A DNA stretch of 64,000 nt from Colias croceus. Taxonomy: Eukaryota; Arthropoda; Insecta; Lepidoptera; Pieridae. Shown one piece after another: positions 22,321 to 35,229 of this stretch. The notes below the pieces were generated by a model. It was not told the DNA's origin, searched no databases, and saw only the letters and a list, made by a program, of their open reading frames with translations. The DNA lies in contig NC_059545.1 of NCBI RefSeq assembly GCF_905220415.1, forward strand, positions 8,194,001 to 8,258,000, written 5' to 3'. The position numbers and the translations under genes are program-made. Within the stretch, counting starts at the first letter, position 1. Each line of letters starts with the position of its first letter.

Positions 22321-24437
22321 AATAATACAATAGATAAATCACGAACGAATGCACCTGCAAGTTCACTACATAGAAGCAAATATTTCTATACTAATTTACA
22401 TGCAAAGTCGGGCTATCTTTACCTATATAAGCTATATATTATAGTATCGATATACCTAATATGGTGATTGGTGTATAACCAGTAGGTATTAATTCCGATG
22501 TTGTAACACATTTACATAATGAAGAGACGATAAAACGATTCCATTATGTAATAATATTTATTATTGTCTCGACTTTTACACTCAACTTATGTAAACTTTC
22601 ACCTTATAGGTAGTAACCGTTTGGCAATTTTCGAAATGTGATAAAATGCGCTCAAAATAGCTCAAAACGGTGTGTATTAGTACGCAATAATATTATAGTA
22701 AATTATATAGAGTATAATAACTGTTCACGTGAAAACAGTTAATTTAAAGCAACTTGAAAAAATGGGGTTCAGTTTATTTTTATTCTTTACTATCTCTATT
22801 ATTTCGTTTCTCGATATCCAGACGAATTGCGAAATCGCTTTAATTGGTTCAAAAGAAAACGGAGTAGATATCGGTTATGCAATTATAACTAGCTACTGGA
22901 CTATGAAGCTTTAGTTCAAGTTACTAAGGGAATAAAATGAATTCATGAACTTAGCTTTGTCACTTATGGAATCTTTGATACCGATATTCTTTCTAACAAG
23001 GCTAACGAGGCTTTCAAACAAATCTTAGTCGAAGTATTGACCATACCTTTTGTATGGATTTCAAATAAAAAATTCTCTATTCTTTTATGAAATATAAACC
23101 TTAAGCTAAGCAAGTCTTCCAAGAAAAACCTCTTGAGCACAAAAGTATGAAAGACGCAGACAACAAAATAGTAGCTTAAGGGATGTTGAATAAAATTTTC
23201 AAGACACGAACGAGTTGTAGAAGTCGCCTCTTTTCTATTTAATAATTTATCCCAGGATTATCCCCTTGAGTCCTCTAGCCTTATTCATCCCACTAATATC
23301 ATCTTATATTTGAAAGTTCATAGTTTTAGTACTTAAGTACCAAACTGATTAAAGATTCTTCAATTCACAGAGGGATAGACATTATTGGAAGGGTTGGATA
23401 AAATTGAATCAACGACATCGTACAAATATCCTTAAATGTAATAGTTTGGAAGTTTGTTACTCAATAAAACTTCACTAACTAGATTAGGATGAAATTTGAA
23501 GTAAACAACTGCTTACTGTTTGAACAAAGTACTTATTAGATTCCTATTGAATAAACAAGGATATAAATTGAACTTTTAACTTTTCCATCGCAATTTCATT
23601 ATTTTTAAACTATAGGTACATACGCTTTCGAAATAGGTCATATTTTGACCATAAAATCTTCTAGGTCCCTAATTAAAAAAATAAAACAATATAATACATA
23701 TTTAGTATATAGGAAAATGTCTATGTGTATATCACACATTTAAAACTAGACCATATATCAATTATCAATACGAATTTATAAGAATGCAAAGTCGATCCAA
23801 GGAAAACAGAAACTTGGCAGCACTGCATTCTTTCTTTAATGCAATCACCTTTATTTTTATCTACGACCAAATTAAATACAATCGTATCTTTAACGTTAAT
23901 TATATCCGACATTAGTTTCCATATACCTATTTAATCTATTTTAATCTTACTGCTTTCTATCAAAACCTAAACATACATCCACTTAAGTATACAAACAAAA
24001 ACTGTATCAACGGTTGTTCAGTTCAGTGTGCTAGATTTATTATGAACAGCAGTCTGAAAGCATCATTATGTTAGCATCAAATTGATATACATTTATTCCT
24101 TCTTCCATCTATTATCCTGTTTAACTCGCACGAAAGGTATACGGTCATCGCACCAATTACCCCTGATGATAATTCAACCCAATTTAACTTAACCTCAGTC
24201 AATCAACCTCGTAAGAGCTTTGATAGCTTATAAAGATATCAACCACCATCGAGGATGCTTATGTTTCGAGTATTTTTGATCAAGAAGATTTTTACCATTT
24301 CGAACAAGGAAATATAAAGTAGATAATGACGAAACCGATTAGTTTTAAAGTTTTAAAAATAGAACTCATAAATGACGAAATAATATCGCTTAATATGACC
24401 TACTAACGTACGCTCTAATTGGTTTAAAAATAACCTA
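22321..24437 (-). other. Intron, no recognised element
   Basis: AT-rich intron between two terminal-inverted-repeat elements. No coding or repeat signal was recognised. Confidence 0.6.
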
Positions 24438-26181
24438 GGGTCATTGCGCCTGTTCGCGTCCACCTGCCTATTCGCGTCCATTTTGCGGATATCTTTTAGA
24501 AAATTCACGAAAATAAGTATACTTTATGTAAAATTGTAATAAGAAAAATTTCCGATAATACCTCAATGTATAAGAGACATGCACACATATTCAAAATATG
24601 CCTGCGCACCGCCTATCCTATTTAAAAAAAATATTTAATTTTGGCTATTAAACGAGAGAGCTAAAACGCGCGGGATTTTGAGAAAAAAATAGTGCGCAGG
24701 GTCGCGTTTGACGGTAAGTATCTTATTGTTAAATGTGAATTTTTGAATATGTAACTGTTTCTTTGCTTTGCTAACAAAACATGGAATAGTATGGATTATA
24801 AATAAGCTTATTTCTTTTACAATTAATAGCTAAAATAAGGTGGACGCGAATTACTACACCGAATTTGTACAACTTCCATTTTGCGTCCACGGTGGGCGCA
24901 AACAGCTATACCTATAGTGCATAACAATAGAACATATTGCGTCCACATTGTTTTTCATTACGTAGCAATGAATTGTTTGTTAAAATATGTAATTTAAAAT
25001 AGATTGTAAATTTTTGACTAAGACCACAAGTTGATAATTTAAATTTTCATTCAAATTAGCAAATTTTTATGCTATTTTTTCATTTTAAAATGGGTATTCT
25101 AAGAATGAGACTAGTATTTTTGAGAATGAGAGTCTGTGGTTAAGAAAATAATATACAAAAGAGAAATTTAATTCTTTAGAAACTAAAAAATAGGGTAGGT
25201 AGGTAATCTTAATAGAACTGATTATTATTTATTTACATAACGTAACTTTGTTTTTTGTTAATTTTTGGTTCGGGTTTCGAGAGAAGATAAATATAATTAA
25301 GTTTTTCCAGTTTCCTTACACAGTGAATTATATTAATAATAATGTTGATTTTAGGGTTCCGAAGTTCCGAACCTAGAAAGGAAAAACCGGAATCCTTGTA
25401 GGATCACTTTGATATCCGTCCGTCTGTATGTCCGTCTGCCGGTCTGTCTTTCTGTCAAGACCCTTTTTCTCAGTAACGCGTAGAAGTATAAAGCTGAAAT
25501 TTATTTTGAATACTCAAGTCTACGGTCCCTTGAAGCAGTGAAAAAATCAAACTTATAAGCCAAAGCAATCAAAAGATACAGCCGTTTATGCTGCCAATTT
25601 TCGCAAATTTCGACATTCGCAAGGGAATCAAAATTCAAAACCTACAGGGTACTTTACGTGAACACAGACACTTGAAGTTTGGTGCGAAGCAACGTCTTAT
25701 AGCACAAATAAGGGAAACATTGAAAAAATAATCATTTACAGTTAAAACATATAAAAAAAGACAGGTTAATACGGAACCCTCGGTATGCGAGTCCCACTCG
25801 CATTTGGCCGGTTTTTATTAAATAACTGTATTCGTAAATAAATAATTTATTAAAATCTAATTTTTATTTGCATTTATCTGATAAAATATCACCCAATACA
25901 TTCTTAATTCCTTTTCTAAGCTGGTGGACGCGAACTGGTCCACGGGTGGACGCAAAAAGGCATTTTTGGACGCGAACTGGGTAAAACGCCAAATTCTGCT
26001 ATTTGTCTAGATAAATAAAAACCACATGATATTTCCAACACAATTGAAAGTAAATCTTAAAATAGACTATGTAATGAACACGTTACATAAATTTTGCGTT
26101 GAAATTTGTTCTGGAACATTTTTATTTTCTCCTTCAGACTTTCCAACTGCACTAAGTGGACGCGAACTGGCGCAATTACCC
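24438..26181. mobile_element. 1.74-kb TIR element with repeated GCGTCCA motifs, TA flanks
   Basis: The left end gggtcattgcgcctgttcgc continues gtccac. The right end is its reverse complement with two mismatches over about 26 bp. Both are flanked by TA (24436-24437, 26182-26183), as for Tc1/mariner-type insertions. The motif (T)(T)CGCGTCCA or TGCGTCCA recurs near both ends at about 24449, 24471, 24841 (inverted), 24889, 24937, 25923, 25944 and 25968 (inverted). There is no transposase ORF, so it is non-autonomous. It has been invaded by the element at 25353-25817. Confidence 0.8.
25353..25817. mobile_element. Nested lepidopteran 'gggttccg..cggaaccct' element
   Basis: It begins agggttccgaagttccgaac, has the pyrimidine block gtccgtctgtatgtccgtct, and ends tacggaaccctcggtatgcg followed by actcgcatttggccggtttt. 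The ends are inverted (agggttccg/cggaaccct). It is a very common non-autonomous repeat in Lepidoptera. Its position inside the 24.4-26.2 kb element makes it the younger insertion. Confidence 0.75.
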
Positions 26182-26183
26182 TA

Positions 26184-27130
26184 TATTGGGGTATATTATG
26201 CCTCTGTTCGTATGGGTGAATTATCAAACTCGCATTAGTAGTTCCGGAGATTACTTCGATTATTGTTAGCAAACTTTGTGTTTTTCTAATATTAGCATAG
26301 TTTTCTAAAACAAAACAATAAACAAAAACATAATACCAACTCAATAGCAAGCCGGTAATTCTGTAACAATATTTTCTGTAAAAGACTAATGTTACAATAT
26401 TCGCAGAATAAGATGTTTGTGTAAGAAAGTAAATGTGTTTTCGTTACATCTGAGTCAATATTTGATTTGTTTTAGACTATTTTGTGAATATTCAGTTCTG
26501 AGAGACATTATTTTTGTTGTTATATTGATAATTTTTAATCATTTATTTATTAACTATAGATTTATGTTGACTTTATTTCAAAAGAGTTTCATACTTAGAA
26601 ATTATTTGGAGCATTATATTATGAAATCCAGATAAACATTTATAAAACGTATTTCGGTCGGATAGCAAGTGACAGATTGAGCGATAAATGATAATGTTGA
26701 TATATCGGAAATTTTCACAAGACTCTCTACGCACTTATCACATTTTACTGAAGAACAAAACAAACTATATATTTTTCCTTATTTTTACTAAATTAGTACG
26801 ATTAATGGAAAGATAAGCAAACTTCACGATACACGATCTAAATTATTCAAAGTCCAAACCAACCATACTTTTTCCGTATATAACCGTATAATAAGAGACT
26901 TATATCCACACACATAACCCACGGTTGTATCGTAATATTCCACAAACAAAACTGCAAGTACCATCGGATGTTTTACAGCTGATCGTCATAAACAAACGTA
27001 CCTTATATTACTGTAAACAAAGTAGTCAAGTACGAAACCGACGCGTGAGGAACAACTGCATATATTTGGGTACGATAAACCAGCACGTGCATCGAAATGC
27101 CACAAAACAGCACACGGTTTCCGTGAATTA
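26184..27130 (-). other. Intron, no recognised element
   Basis: AT-rich intron; nothing supportable. Confidence 0.6.
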
Positions 27131-27149
27131 AAAATATATGTCCCGTTTT

Positions 27150-27300
27150 ATTTGAGGGCCGCTAATGGTGGGACAGAAGGGCGTGCGTCACCCGCGGCGG
27201 TTGATCGACAACTGAGCTCACTGCTCAGCATTCTTCGGCTGTGTTGAGCTCAACTGGTTCGGCTCTCGCAGCGACCGGCCAGGTAGAGATGCAAATTGAG
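27150..27300 (-). promoter_or_regulatory. GC-rich island, candidate alternative promoter
   Basis: The island (gtcacccgcggcggttgatc, ttgagctcaactggttcggc) stands out from AT-rich intron. On the minus strand an ATG at 27231 leads in 40 bases to GCGG|GTGACG, phase 1, which would join the large exon. The palindrome ttgagctcaa lies at about 27244-27253. The donor is mediocre. Confidence 0.3.
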
Positions 27301-29945
27301 AGCACGTATAAAAATTTATGACGTATTCAAAACATGCAGTGCATACGGTGTCTCCTCTTATTATGAGGCACATAAGTTTCTATTATAGAAATTGTAATCG
27401 AAAAGTACAAACATAAATATAATGCCGAACTCTGTCACTTTGTCAATCCAAATTGTCATTAGACTTTAATATCTTAATTTGTAATTACCTTAATTCCTAC
27501 GTTGACAACAACCTTTACACCGTTATGTAGGTATCAATTTATTGAACGACTGAAGATAAAACTAAGATAAAATGATTCATACCTATTACCTGAAGAATTA
27601 GATAAACTTATCCACCGCGACCGTTGTGATTAATATGTAAGGCGAAATAACATTTTCACAAAATAAATAAAAACAGGATAACGCATAAAACAGTAGTTTA
27701 AAATAATCTATATCGCTTTAACTTATAACAACAGGTACTAAAAGGTTCATGTTTAGCTTTTTACGCTTTACTGCACAAAGATACGTCAATGAAAGACGTA
27801 CGTTACCTAATTCAGATTCAAAATAGTAAATTTCACTATATAACAATAAACAAGTTATAACTTATAAGACTTAAAATGAAAAAGTTTTCCGAAAAAAGTA
27901 ACACATACATTTAACTTGCATTATATAAAACAAAAATGAAATACGGGAACAAAAAAAGTTAATTTCAGAAGCTAATTAGGTAACCGAAATTAATTAAAGT
28001 CTGGAACTCCTTAGAGTAGTCTCATTACCTGTATAATGAACTTATAAAAATGTTTATTAAAAATATAGCAGCTATTGTAGTTCGCAGCCATAGAAAAAAG
28101 TACCTATATGTATTCATAAAATGGTTAAGTAAATATTTAAAAAAAAATCGATTAAATTAATGAAGATCAAATCGTTTACAAAATACGTTTATTTTTATTC
28201 TATAGCAGGAGAAGAAGTATCAAGACCATATTCGTAAGATACGAGTCATGTACATAATAGGCAATATACTAAAATTAAACAGACTATATAAACAAATAAA
28301 AATTGTCACTCGAAACTTTTTTTCACACTATAGACATTTAACTAAAAATTATCGTATTTGTACGATAATTATCGTACGTATCGTGCGTCACGCGACATGC
28401 GCTACACAGACCAAAAAGTTTGAGACGATGTAATAAAAGTTTCACTTTAAAAACTTTAACTCGTAAAAAGGAAAACGAAAACAGGCTCACTTTTTTCGTT
28501 ATTTTTACAAGAAATAAACATTTAAAGATCTTTGTTCTAAACTAAAAAACATCTCAACACGAACTCAATTATTTTTAAACACAGTTATTATTTAAACACG
28601 TAAACCAATTCCATTTAGTTAACCTCATTGTGTTTCGGATTTCCATATATGGAGAATGGAAATGGAGTGCCAGAAAAATTTGGCTTAATAAAATTTAATA
28701 ATCTTGTTTTTTCCTTGTTTTTCAACAAATTACAAACGTAGTGTGATGTAAGGGCATTTATATTTCTCGTTTATAGGTACGTCCTCATTTTAACAAATCG
28801 ATTTAAAACGTCTACATTTTTGTACTTTGTATCGTAACCTACCTACTATTTGACAAATTTTAACTTGATGGTTTAATTTGGATGCGTGTGAAGACAGTGG
28901 CGTATCAAACAAAAGTCGATTATTTGCACTAAATGACTTCACATTTATTCGGTTACGAGTTACGACGTGGATAATAAGTGAGAAACGGATTTCATTTTAT
29001 GTTATTTTTACAGTCGAATCTTGGGTTGAACGGCGAGGCGGAACTAGTGTTAGGTACCTACCAGCTCTATGGATCACAAACACACGCTCACACACACAAC
29101 GTCCATGTTTTGCAAAACATAGTTAATTTAATGCATTCATACAAATAATTATATACAGTAACGCAAACTACTTTTCCTGGAAAGCGTTAGGCGTAATGTA
29201 AAGCTTTCTATTTAAATACTAGATCCAGGACTTGTTTTAGCTAATGGAGAAATTGCTAGGAAACAGTACATTACCTTCATGTATATGCAAAGATTACCTA
29301 CTGTATTCGAGTACCTACCTGACTGCATATATTTTTTATATGTGGTACAATTTGTATCTTAAACATTGTACAAAATATCTCTATATTTTATATCTATTTT
29401 TATACATATTAATCGAAACAAACAAAATAGGTACGTAATATTTATCGTGACAAACTATTCAAGCTAGACTTCAAAAAGTTACCATTTACGTTTAAAAATT
29501 CTCATTTATGTTACAAAAATAGGTGTTCTTAGAGAAAACTTCAATTAATATTTTTTTGCTGGCGGTACATTTCCACGAAAGCCTGCTTTTAATTATAATC
29601 AAAAGCAAAGAGAACGTACGCCACCTTTAAGTTATAATATTATAAAAGAACAAACATTTTGTTAATATCAAATTGAATAATTATAAATCAAATATTATTT
29701 GTATTTAATTACTAAATTATTCAATCAAGTCGAGCCTAGTTTGCTAAACTGTCTGCCTTAGAAACTCAATAGTTTACTCTGCAGAAAAGCCAATAGAATT
29801 ACGACAGAATTGTATTATTAAGTTATTATTTATGTAAATGTAAAATTATACAGACTTACGTTTTCAATACAAATTAATAATTATAATATATTTCTTTGTA
29901 TTTAACGCATAATATTTTTATACTTCTTTTGTGATTTCAGCTTTG
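27301..29945 (-). other. Intron, no recognised element
   Basis: AT-rich intron with scattered small palindromes (for example around 28350, attatcgta..tacgataat). No gene was recognised. Confidence 0.6.
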
Positions 29946-29951
29946 TGTCGA

Positions 29952-30028
29952 AGGCTAGGCATTATATCATCACGCTAAGACCAACAAGAGCGAAGCCACG
30001 CGGGTGAAACTGCGGGGCGCAGCTAGTT
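29952..30028. repeat. Terminal fragment of a lepidopteran short repeat
   Basis: atatcatcacgctaagacca, gcgaagccacgcgggtgaaa and ggggcgcagctagttcc match the ends of the copies at 55963-56156 and 56512-56715. Confidence 0.65.
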
Positions 30029-32860
30029 CCAACATAAAACTGAGTACATCAAAGAGTCAAACTACATCATACAAGTTCTAATAAATAATATGGAAGTGGG
30101 AACTCAGAAAAGACTTAGGTGGGATATACCATGACATTATTACACATATGGATGAGTCGCTCGTATGACTACAGCCTACAGCGGTCGCTTTCATACCAAT
30201 TGAGTTATAAACTTGTATAGCTGATAACACAATAGCGGGATACATTTAAATAATTGAGATAATAAAACTAAGGTTATAGCTGTAATTTACTAAGCGATAA
30301 AAGTATTTGGATAATACATAATTTGTTCATACAAATTTCAAGGTAGGTAATAATGACCATTAAACATCCCGGCTAGTACTGTCTGGTCGCGATAAGCTTA
30401 CCTTGAAACTACCAATATCAGGTAGGAATTATTATCATTCATTGAGACAGTACTGTAGGAGATAAATCATAAAGGCTTCAGTGTTAAAAGGACACATGCA
30501 TATAATCTAAGACTAAATAATTTCACTATATGTTAACGCCTAAGAAACGTGGTATCACACTAAAAGCTTTCCTTAGCTGGAGTCTCAATAACATTATTGA
30601 AACATCACAGAACATTAATATAAATATCAAGAGCAAAGAAAAATAATAAACCGATTACAGTATCCTTTCAACTTAGAAATCTTATCTAACGTAAATTGAA
30701 ACGAGAAATTAATTTCAAAGTTTACTCCTGCAGGCGATCGTTGCTTCACTTGTTTTTAATTAAATATAGTTTCTGAGAATCCGTGTTACAATTAACGAGT
30801 AATCTACAATAAAAGGTCATGTTATCTATAACTTATAAGTTACAAAATATGTATCTAAAAGTCAAAAAATTAATCAGATTTTAATTAGCGTTATCACATC
30901 ATTAAAATCTGATTATGAACTGTCAAAACTTTGATCAACCTTAAACATCTACAGGCAGAGCTGGGATTTAAACTAGTATAGATACATAATGAGGCATATA
31001 ATATTTAGACGTGGACGTGGAGTGCGATGGAGTGATTAATTTTAATTGCGAGGGCCGGCTTTCGGCCGTCGCAGTACGATTACGGTCGAATATGTAAACA
31101 TTATTCCACTGAAAATAAAACGACTAAATGGACATCATGAAACGATTTAAGGCTTATTTTCTCTGACATTTTATTTTTATTTGAAAGGGACATTTATTTA
31201 TCTATTTGTAAATTCGAAGGTATTCAACCAATTTAAGAGTAACCAAAACGAGACGAAAGAATTTCTATTGTATTTTGATAATGTAACTGTTATTTACCTT
31301 AGATTATTTACGATACTTTTAATCCCGTTTTTTTTATAACTCGAGCAACGTCAAATTAAGTTCAATAGTAATAAGTTAATTCTAAGAAAGTTAGATAAGG
31401 ATAATACTTACTTCACACCTTTTTATACTTGTTTATTTCATACTCAACTTATTAGTTATTACCAAGGGACCATAGATTAAATAACAGCAGGGCAGATTAT
31501 TTTTATAGGCGCAATAAAATACTTAACTTCCCCACTTATAAAAAAAGTATTCGGAACTATGAGGTAATATGAAAAATTATTTTATCCATTGTTAACTTAT
31601 AAAACAATACAAATTCCATTTCGCTTCTTCGACTGAGATATTTACGCAAGATCGTTTAAACCTAAATTCATATATCATATGACACAGATCTTGTATGTAT
31701 TATACTAGATGGAATCAGAGTACAAAATTAATATGAAAAAAACAAACACCGAATATCAGCGTAGGAGACGCTCTAGAACTTACTCTATGATTGATGCTTC
31801 TACATGAAAAAGGTACTTCATTACATAGTGTCATACATTAATAAATTAATATCTATAAAGGTGGGGCGATTTTTCATTGTATTTTAAATTTACATCAGCA
31901 ATCTATCCTAACATAAAACGGTCAAGATCAAACAAGTAATGCATACATCCTATAGTTCGTTTAATTTGATAAGCGCTTTTCGCTTAATCTGCACAAATAA
32001 ACTGACACATTGCATTTGTGCTATCTAGTAGCACCAATAATCTTCGACCACAACAAATCACATGCAAGCATAATCCCCGATTTTAACACGGCTGTATTAA
32101 ATGGAACACCGCTGTTATTATTTCAGGAATGCCTCGAATATTTTCAAGCTTACTTGATAAAACAACCACAAATCTAAAGGATTTCTAAACTCGCACCCAC
32201 GTCACTGAATGTGAAAATTAATTTTAGTTTGAAATTCTCTACCTATATAATATTATTATACCTATATGCGATGTATTAAACGTAATCCCAATAGACTACA
32301 CCACTACACCAGAGCAACAATGTACTATATTGCAACGAAGAAGTAATATCACACATTTCGCTTAATTACGTTATATTTATAGCGTAATAAAGAAGTTGTA
32401 CGGGCATCTACACTCACAATTCCCTGGTCTAGGAAAGCCGTTTTTACATTATTATCGCGTATTCAGTAAAGATCTATGACTCCCGAAAGACCTAGAACTT
32501 CGTTCTAGTTCAGAACTTAAATAAATAACGTGAGTATCGCACAAACAACTTTCATGGTGCAATGTATGAATGTCGAACATGCTCGTTAAAATTGGGTCAA
32601 GCTCGCATCGGGACGGTTATCATACAGTCACAGGAGACACGACGGTAGTGATTATATGAATTTACAGTACATTTGTTAGCAGTTAATGAGGTATTTCACT
32701 AAAATCACAACACAATAGCAAAGCAAACAAACACCAGCTGATAGAATTACAAAATCTAAGCCCAAACCTAAATATCCTTAATCATTGTAGCATTCGAGAT
32801 TATCAGATACAATATCTCGATACAAACAACTTCCTGACATAATTGCAACATGAAATAATT
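30029..32860 (-). other. Intron, no recognised element
   Basis: AT-rich intron. A short GC-rich palindromic patch (gagggccggctttcggccgt) lies at about 31048-31067, and an inverted pair agtactgtct/agacagtact near 30375-30452. No gene is evident. Confidence 0.55.
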
Positions 32861-32945
32861 TACCCCGGTGCATGCTAACGGCACGGCCGGGTCGTTGGCC
32901 GGCGAAGGCCGTAGCGATGGCGTGTGACGTCACCGCCCTATGGAA
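32860..32945 (-). promoter_or_regulatory. CpG island with perfect CRE and possible mini first exon
   Basis: The palindromic cAMP/CREB site TGACGTCA is at 32925-32932 within a CpG-rich core (gcacggccgggtcgttggcc). About 50 bases downstream on the minus strand, ATGCACCGGG|GTAAAT (CDS 32873-32864) leaves phase 1, compatible with the large exon. I infer a possible CREB-responsive internal promoter. Confidence 0.4.
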
Positions 32946-33660
32946 AATTGAACCATGACATTCGGCAGTATTTTCATAACAATGCCTCCGTAGAATAGGA
33001 CCAGAATTCGAGTGAACTTTAACGTTGTTATTATAACCTATTGTTATTGTTAGCATTGTGAATATTCCATTTTACCTCAAGGTGTAGGCGCTCTACTATT
33101 TCCACGTCCTTGTAATTTATTCAGTATTCAGTATAAATATAGTTAAATATTTTATAAAAGATGAGTGTTTAAATTGAACTTTGTCTTAACCTTTTTTATC
33201 AGGTATTATAATAAAATTCATGAACATCAAGATGCCTTTATTAGCTCAGGTTCCTTCCGCTGTTAGGATAATTTTCTCAAAAAAAAAATACCTACCTACG
33301 ATGTTCCATACATCTTTAATACACCTAATGCAAAGTTAGTTTAAAACAAAGACAATAAACCAAAACTGGTAGCACGCGCGACGCTATCAACAATTTTATG
33401 ACGTCTCTTATAATTTCTTTGTTCGTGGTCGCTTCGAGACTTATCTCCTAAGACCGTGGAGTCGCATCGATTCGCAATATTCAGCGCAAATGCATCCATG
33501 TTTCGCTATATTGGAAATGAAATACACTTAGATAAATCACAACATCCACTCGAATGCGGCTGCCATTCAAAACTGGATTTTTAGCGATTCGTTCGTCTAA
33601 AAGCTGTGATTGATTTTCAAAAATTGGATTGATAGTTCACGCTTGTTTTGATTTGACTTG

Positions 33661-33700
33661 TTGACGAAAGACACGGGTTCAAATCCCGCCTCGTGATCGA
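33661..33700 (+). other. tRNA 3'-half-like fragment (B box)
   Basis: GGTTCAAATCC at 33676-33686 is a perfect RNA polymerase III B box inside a T-arm-like gacacgggttcaaatcccgc. No A box, D arm or anticodon arm is found upstream at the right distance. It is therefore a relic of a tRNA or tRNA-derived SINE, not a functional tRNA gene. Confidence 0.5.
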
Positions 33701-35051
33701 TTGTTTTTATTGTTTAAAAATATCTCACCCCACTGTTTATCAAATACCTTTTTAATAAAATTATTATAGTTTTACCTTTTGTTGGTACTACTCACACAAT
33801 ACCGCAAGCTAAAGTTAGTAATACTATACACGAGGAATAATCCGACACCGAAAAAAGTCTCTGTTGAAACATTTAACAACTTATTATAATATTAACACAT
33901 TTAATTTTAAATTGAATTTCGAAGTGCCTATATTCGAATTGATAATCCAAAGTGGCAATGGTTGATGCAATATAATTGGTATTTATGTAGTATTGAGCAA
34001 TGCAATGGTACTAAATACCAATAGTAAAACTCGAAATAGCTAGTTGATACGTCTGCAGTTAAGATATTCCAAGTATTCAATATTGTTGTAACTTCTTGTA
34101 AAACAAGACTGAGATAAGATTGCATTTCTCAATTTAATCTTTGAAAATAAACTAATTGATCTCTAATATTAAGATTTTACATTTTCTACTCCAAAAAACA
34201 ATTACTTATCAAAATCGAAATCGGAGAAGCAGCCGAGGCAGAATAAACGTTTCAAACCTAAAATGACATTATTTATTACTAAATATTACATTAACTTACT
34301 TTCTTTTTATTTTCATAGTATTCAATATTCGTGCTCATTCTGCATTTAATAAAATTAACACTTAAAATCTATCACATAGTAGTTCTAATATATCAAACTA
34401 TACAAAAGAGTTTTCGTCTAGACTGATCATATATAAATTTACAAAGACGTGTCAGTCTGCAATCAATTTACTTGAGAATCATATTACAGCTTGCTGCTGC
34501 TTTTGCTCGCTGTATTTACATTTCACTTATAAAGGTTAACTTATTTAATCCGCATGTATTAAATTTCATAAACACAAAATAAATGCTAAAAATATTCTCT
34601 ATTCGGCGTTAATATTATAAAATCAAATTCATACTTTAACTTGCGCTGAATTTATTCTGGATAAAAGTATAAAACTATGCTACATTAATCGTGTTTGTAA
34701 CAAATTTTATTAAGTTTGGTCATAAAGTTATGTCGTAGGTATCATTCAAGTAAGAAACGAGAGAATTGGTAAGTCAAAGCTATCAATAAGTACGTTAAAT
34801 CTTTAAAAAAATATACCAAAGAATAATACTAATGTCGTAATAATTCTTAAATAACAAGTTAACCCAACTTAATAAATTGACCCAGACATATCGAATGATA
34901 TCTAATCATACTAATACATAATATATCTAACTTCCAGCTTCAAAGATTTATTCAATACATATTCTAGAAAGTCTACAGAGTAATATGGCTCTGAAGAAAA
35001 TTATTAAAAGGAACTCAAAGGTAAAATGTAGTTGAAAGGCAGTCATAGTTA
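33701..35051 (-). other. Intron, no recognised element
   Basis: AT-rich intron; nothing supportable. Confidence 0.6.
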
Positions 35052-35226
35052 GTGCTGATTTACACAGGGTCAGTAGACAAGTCAGTCGCGATAGTGACTT
35101 TAACTGTTTACATAGACTTCAAGCCTCTGTACTGACTTCAAATCTGTTTACACAGGGTTTTTTTTCGGGTCAGAACTTATTTGCCTCGAATTTGTAGTCT
35201 GTTACTGACCCTGTGTAAATCAGCAC
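35052..35226. mobile_element. 175-bp MITE with TTA target duplication
   Basis: Perfect 24-bp inverted ends begin gtgctgatttacacagggtc (35052) and end at 35226. The element is flanked by tta at 35049-35051 and 35227-35229. The 3-bp TWA duplication and small size suggest a PIF/Harbinger-type MITE, by family knowledge. Intact ends suggest a fairly recent insertion. Confidence 0.85.
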
Positions 35227-35229
35227 TTA

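Noticed and set aside
33661..33700. tRNA gene
   Set aside because: Only the B box and T-arm-like part are present; no A box, anticodon arm or matching acceptor stem upstream.
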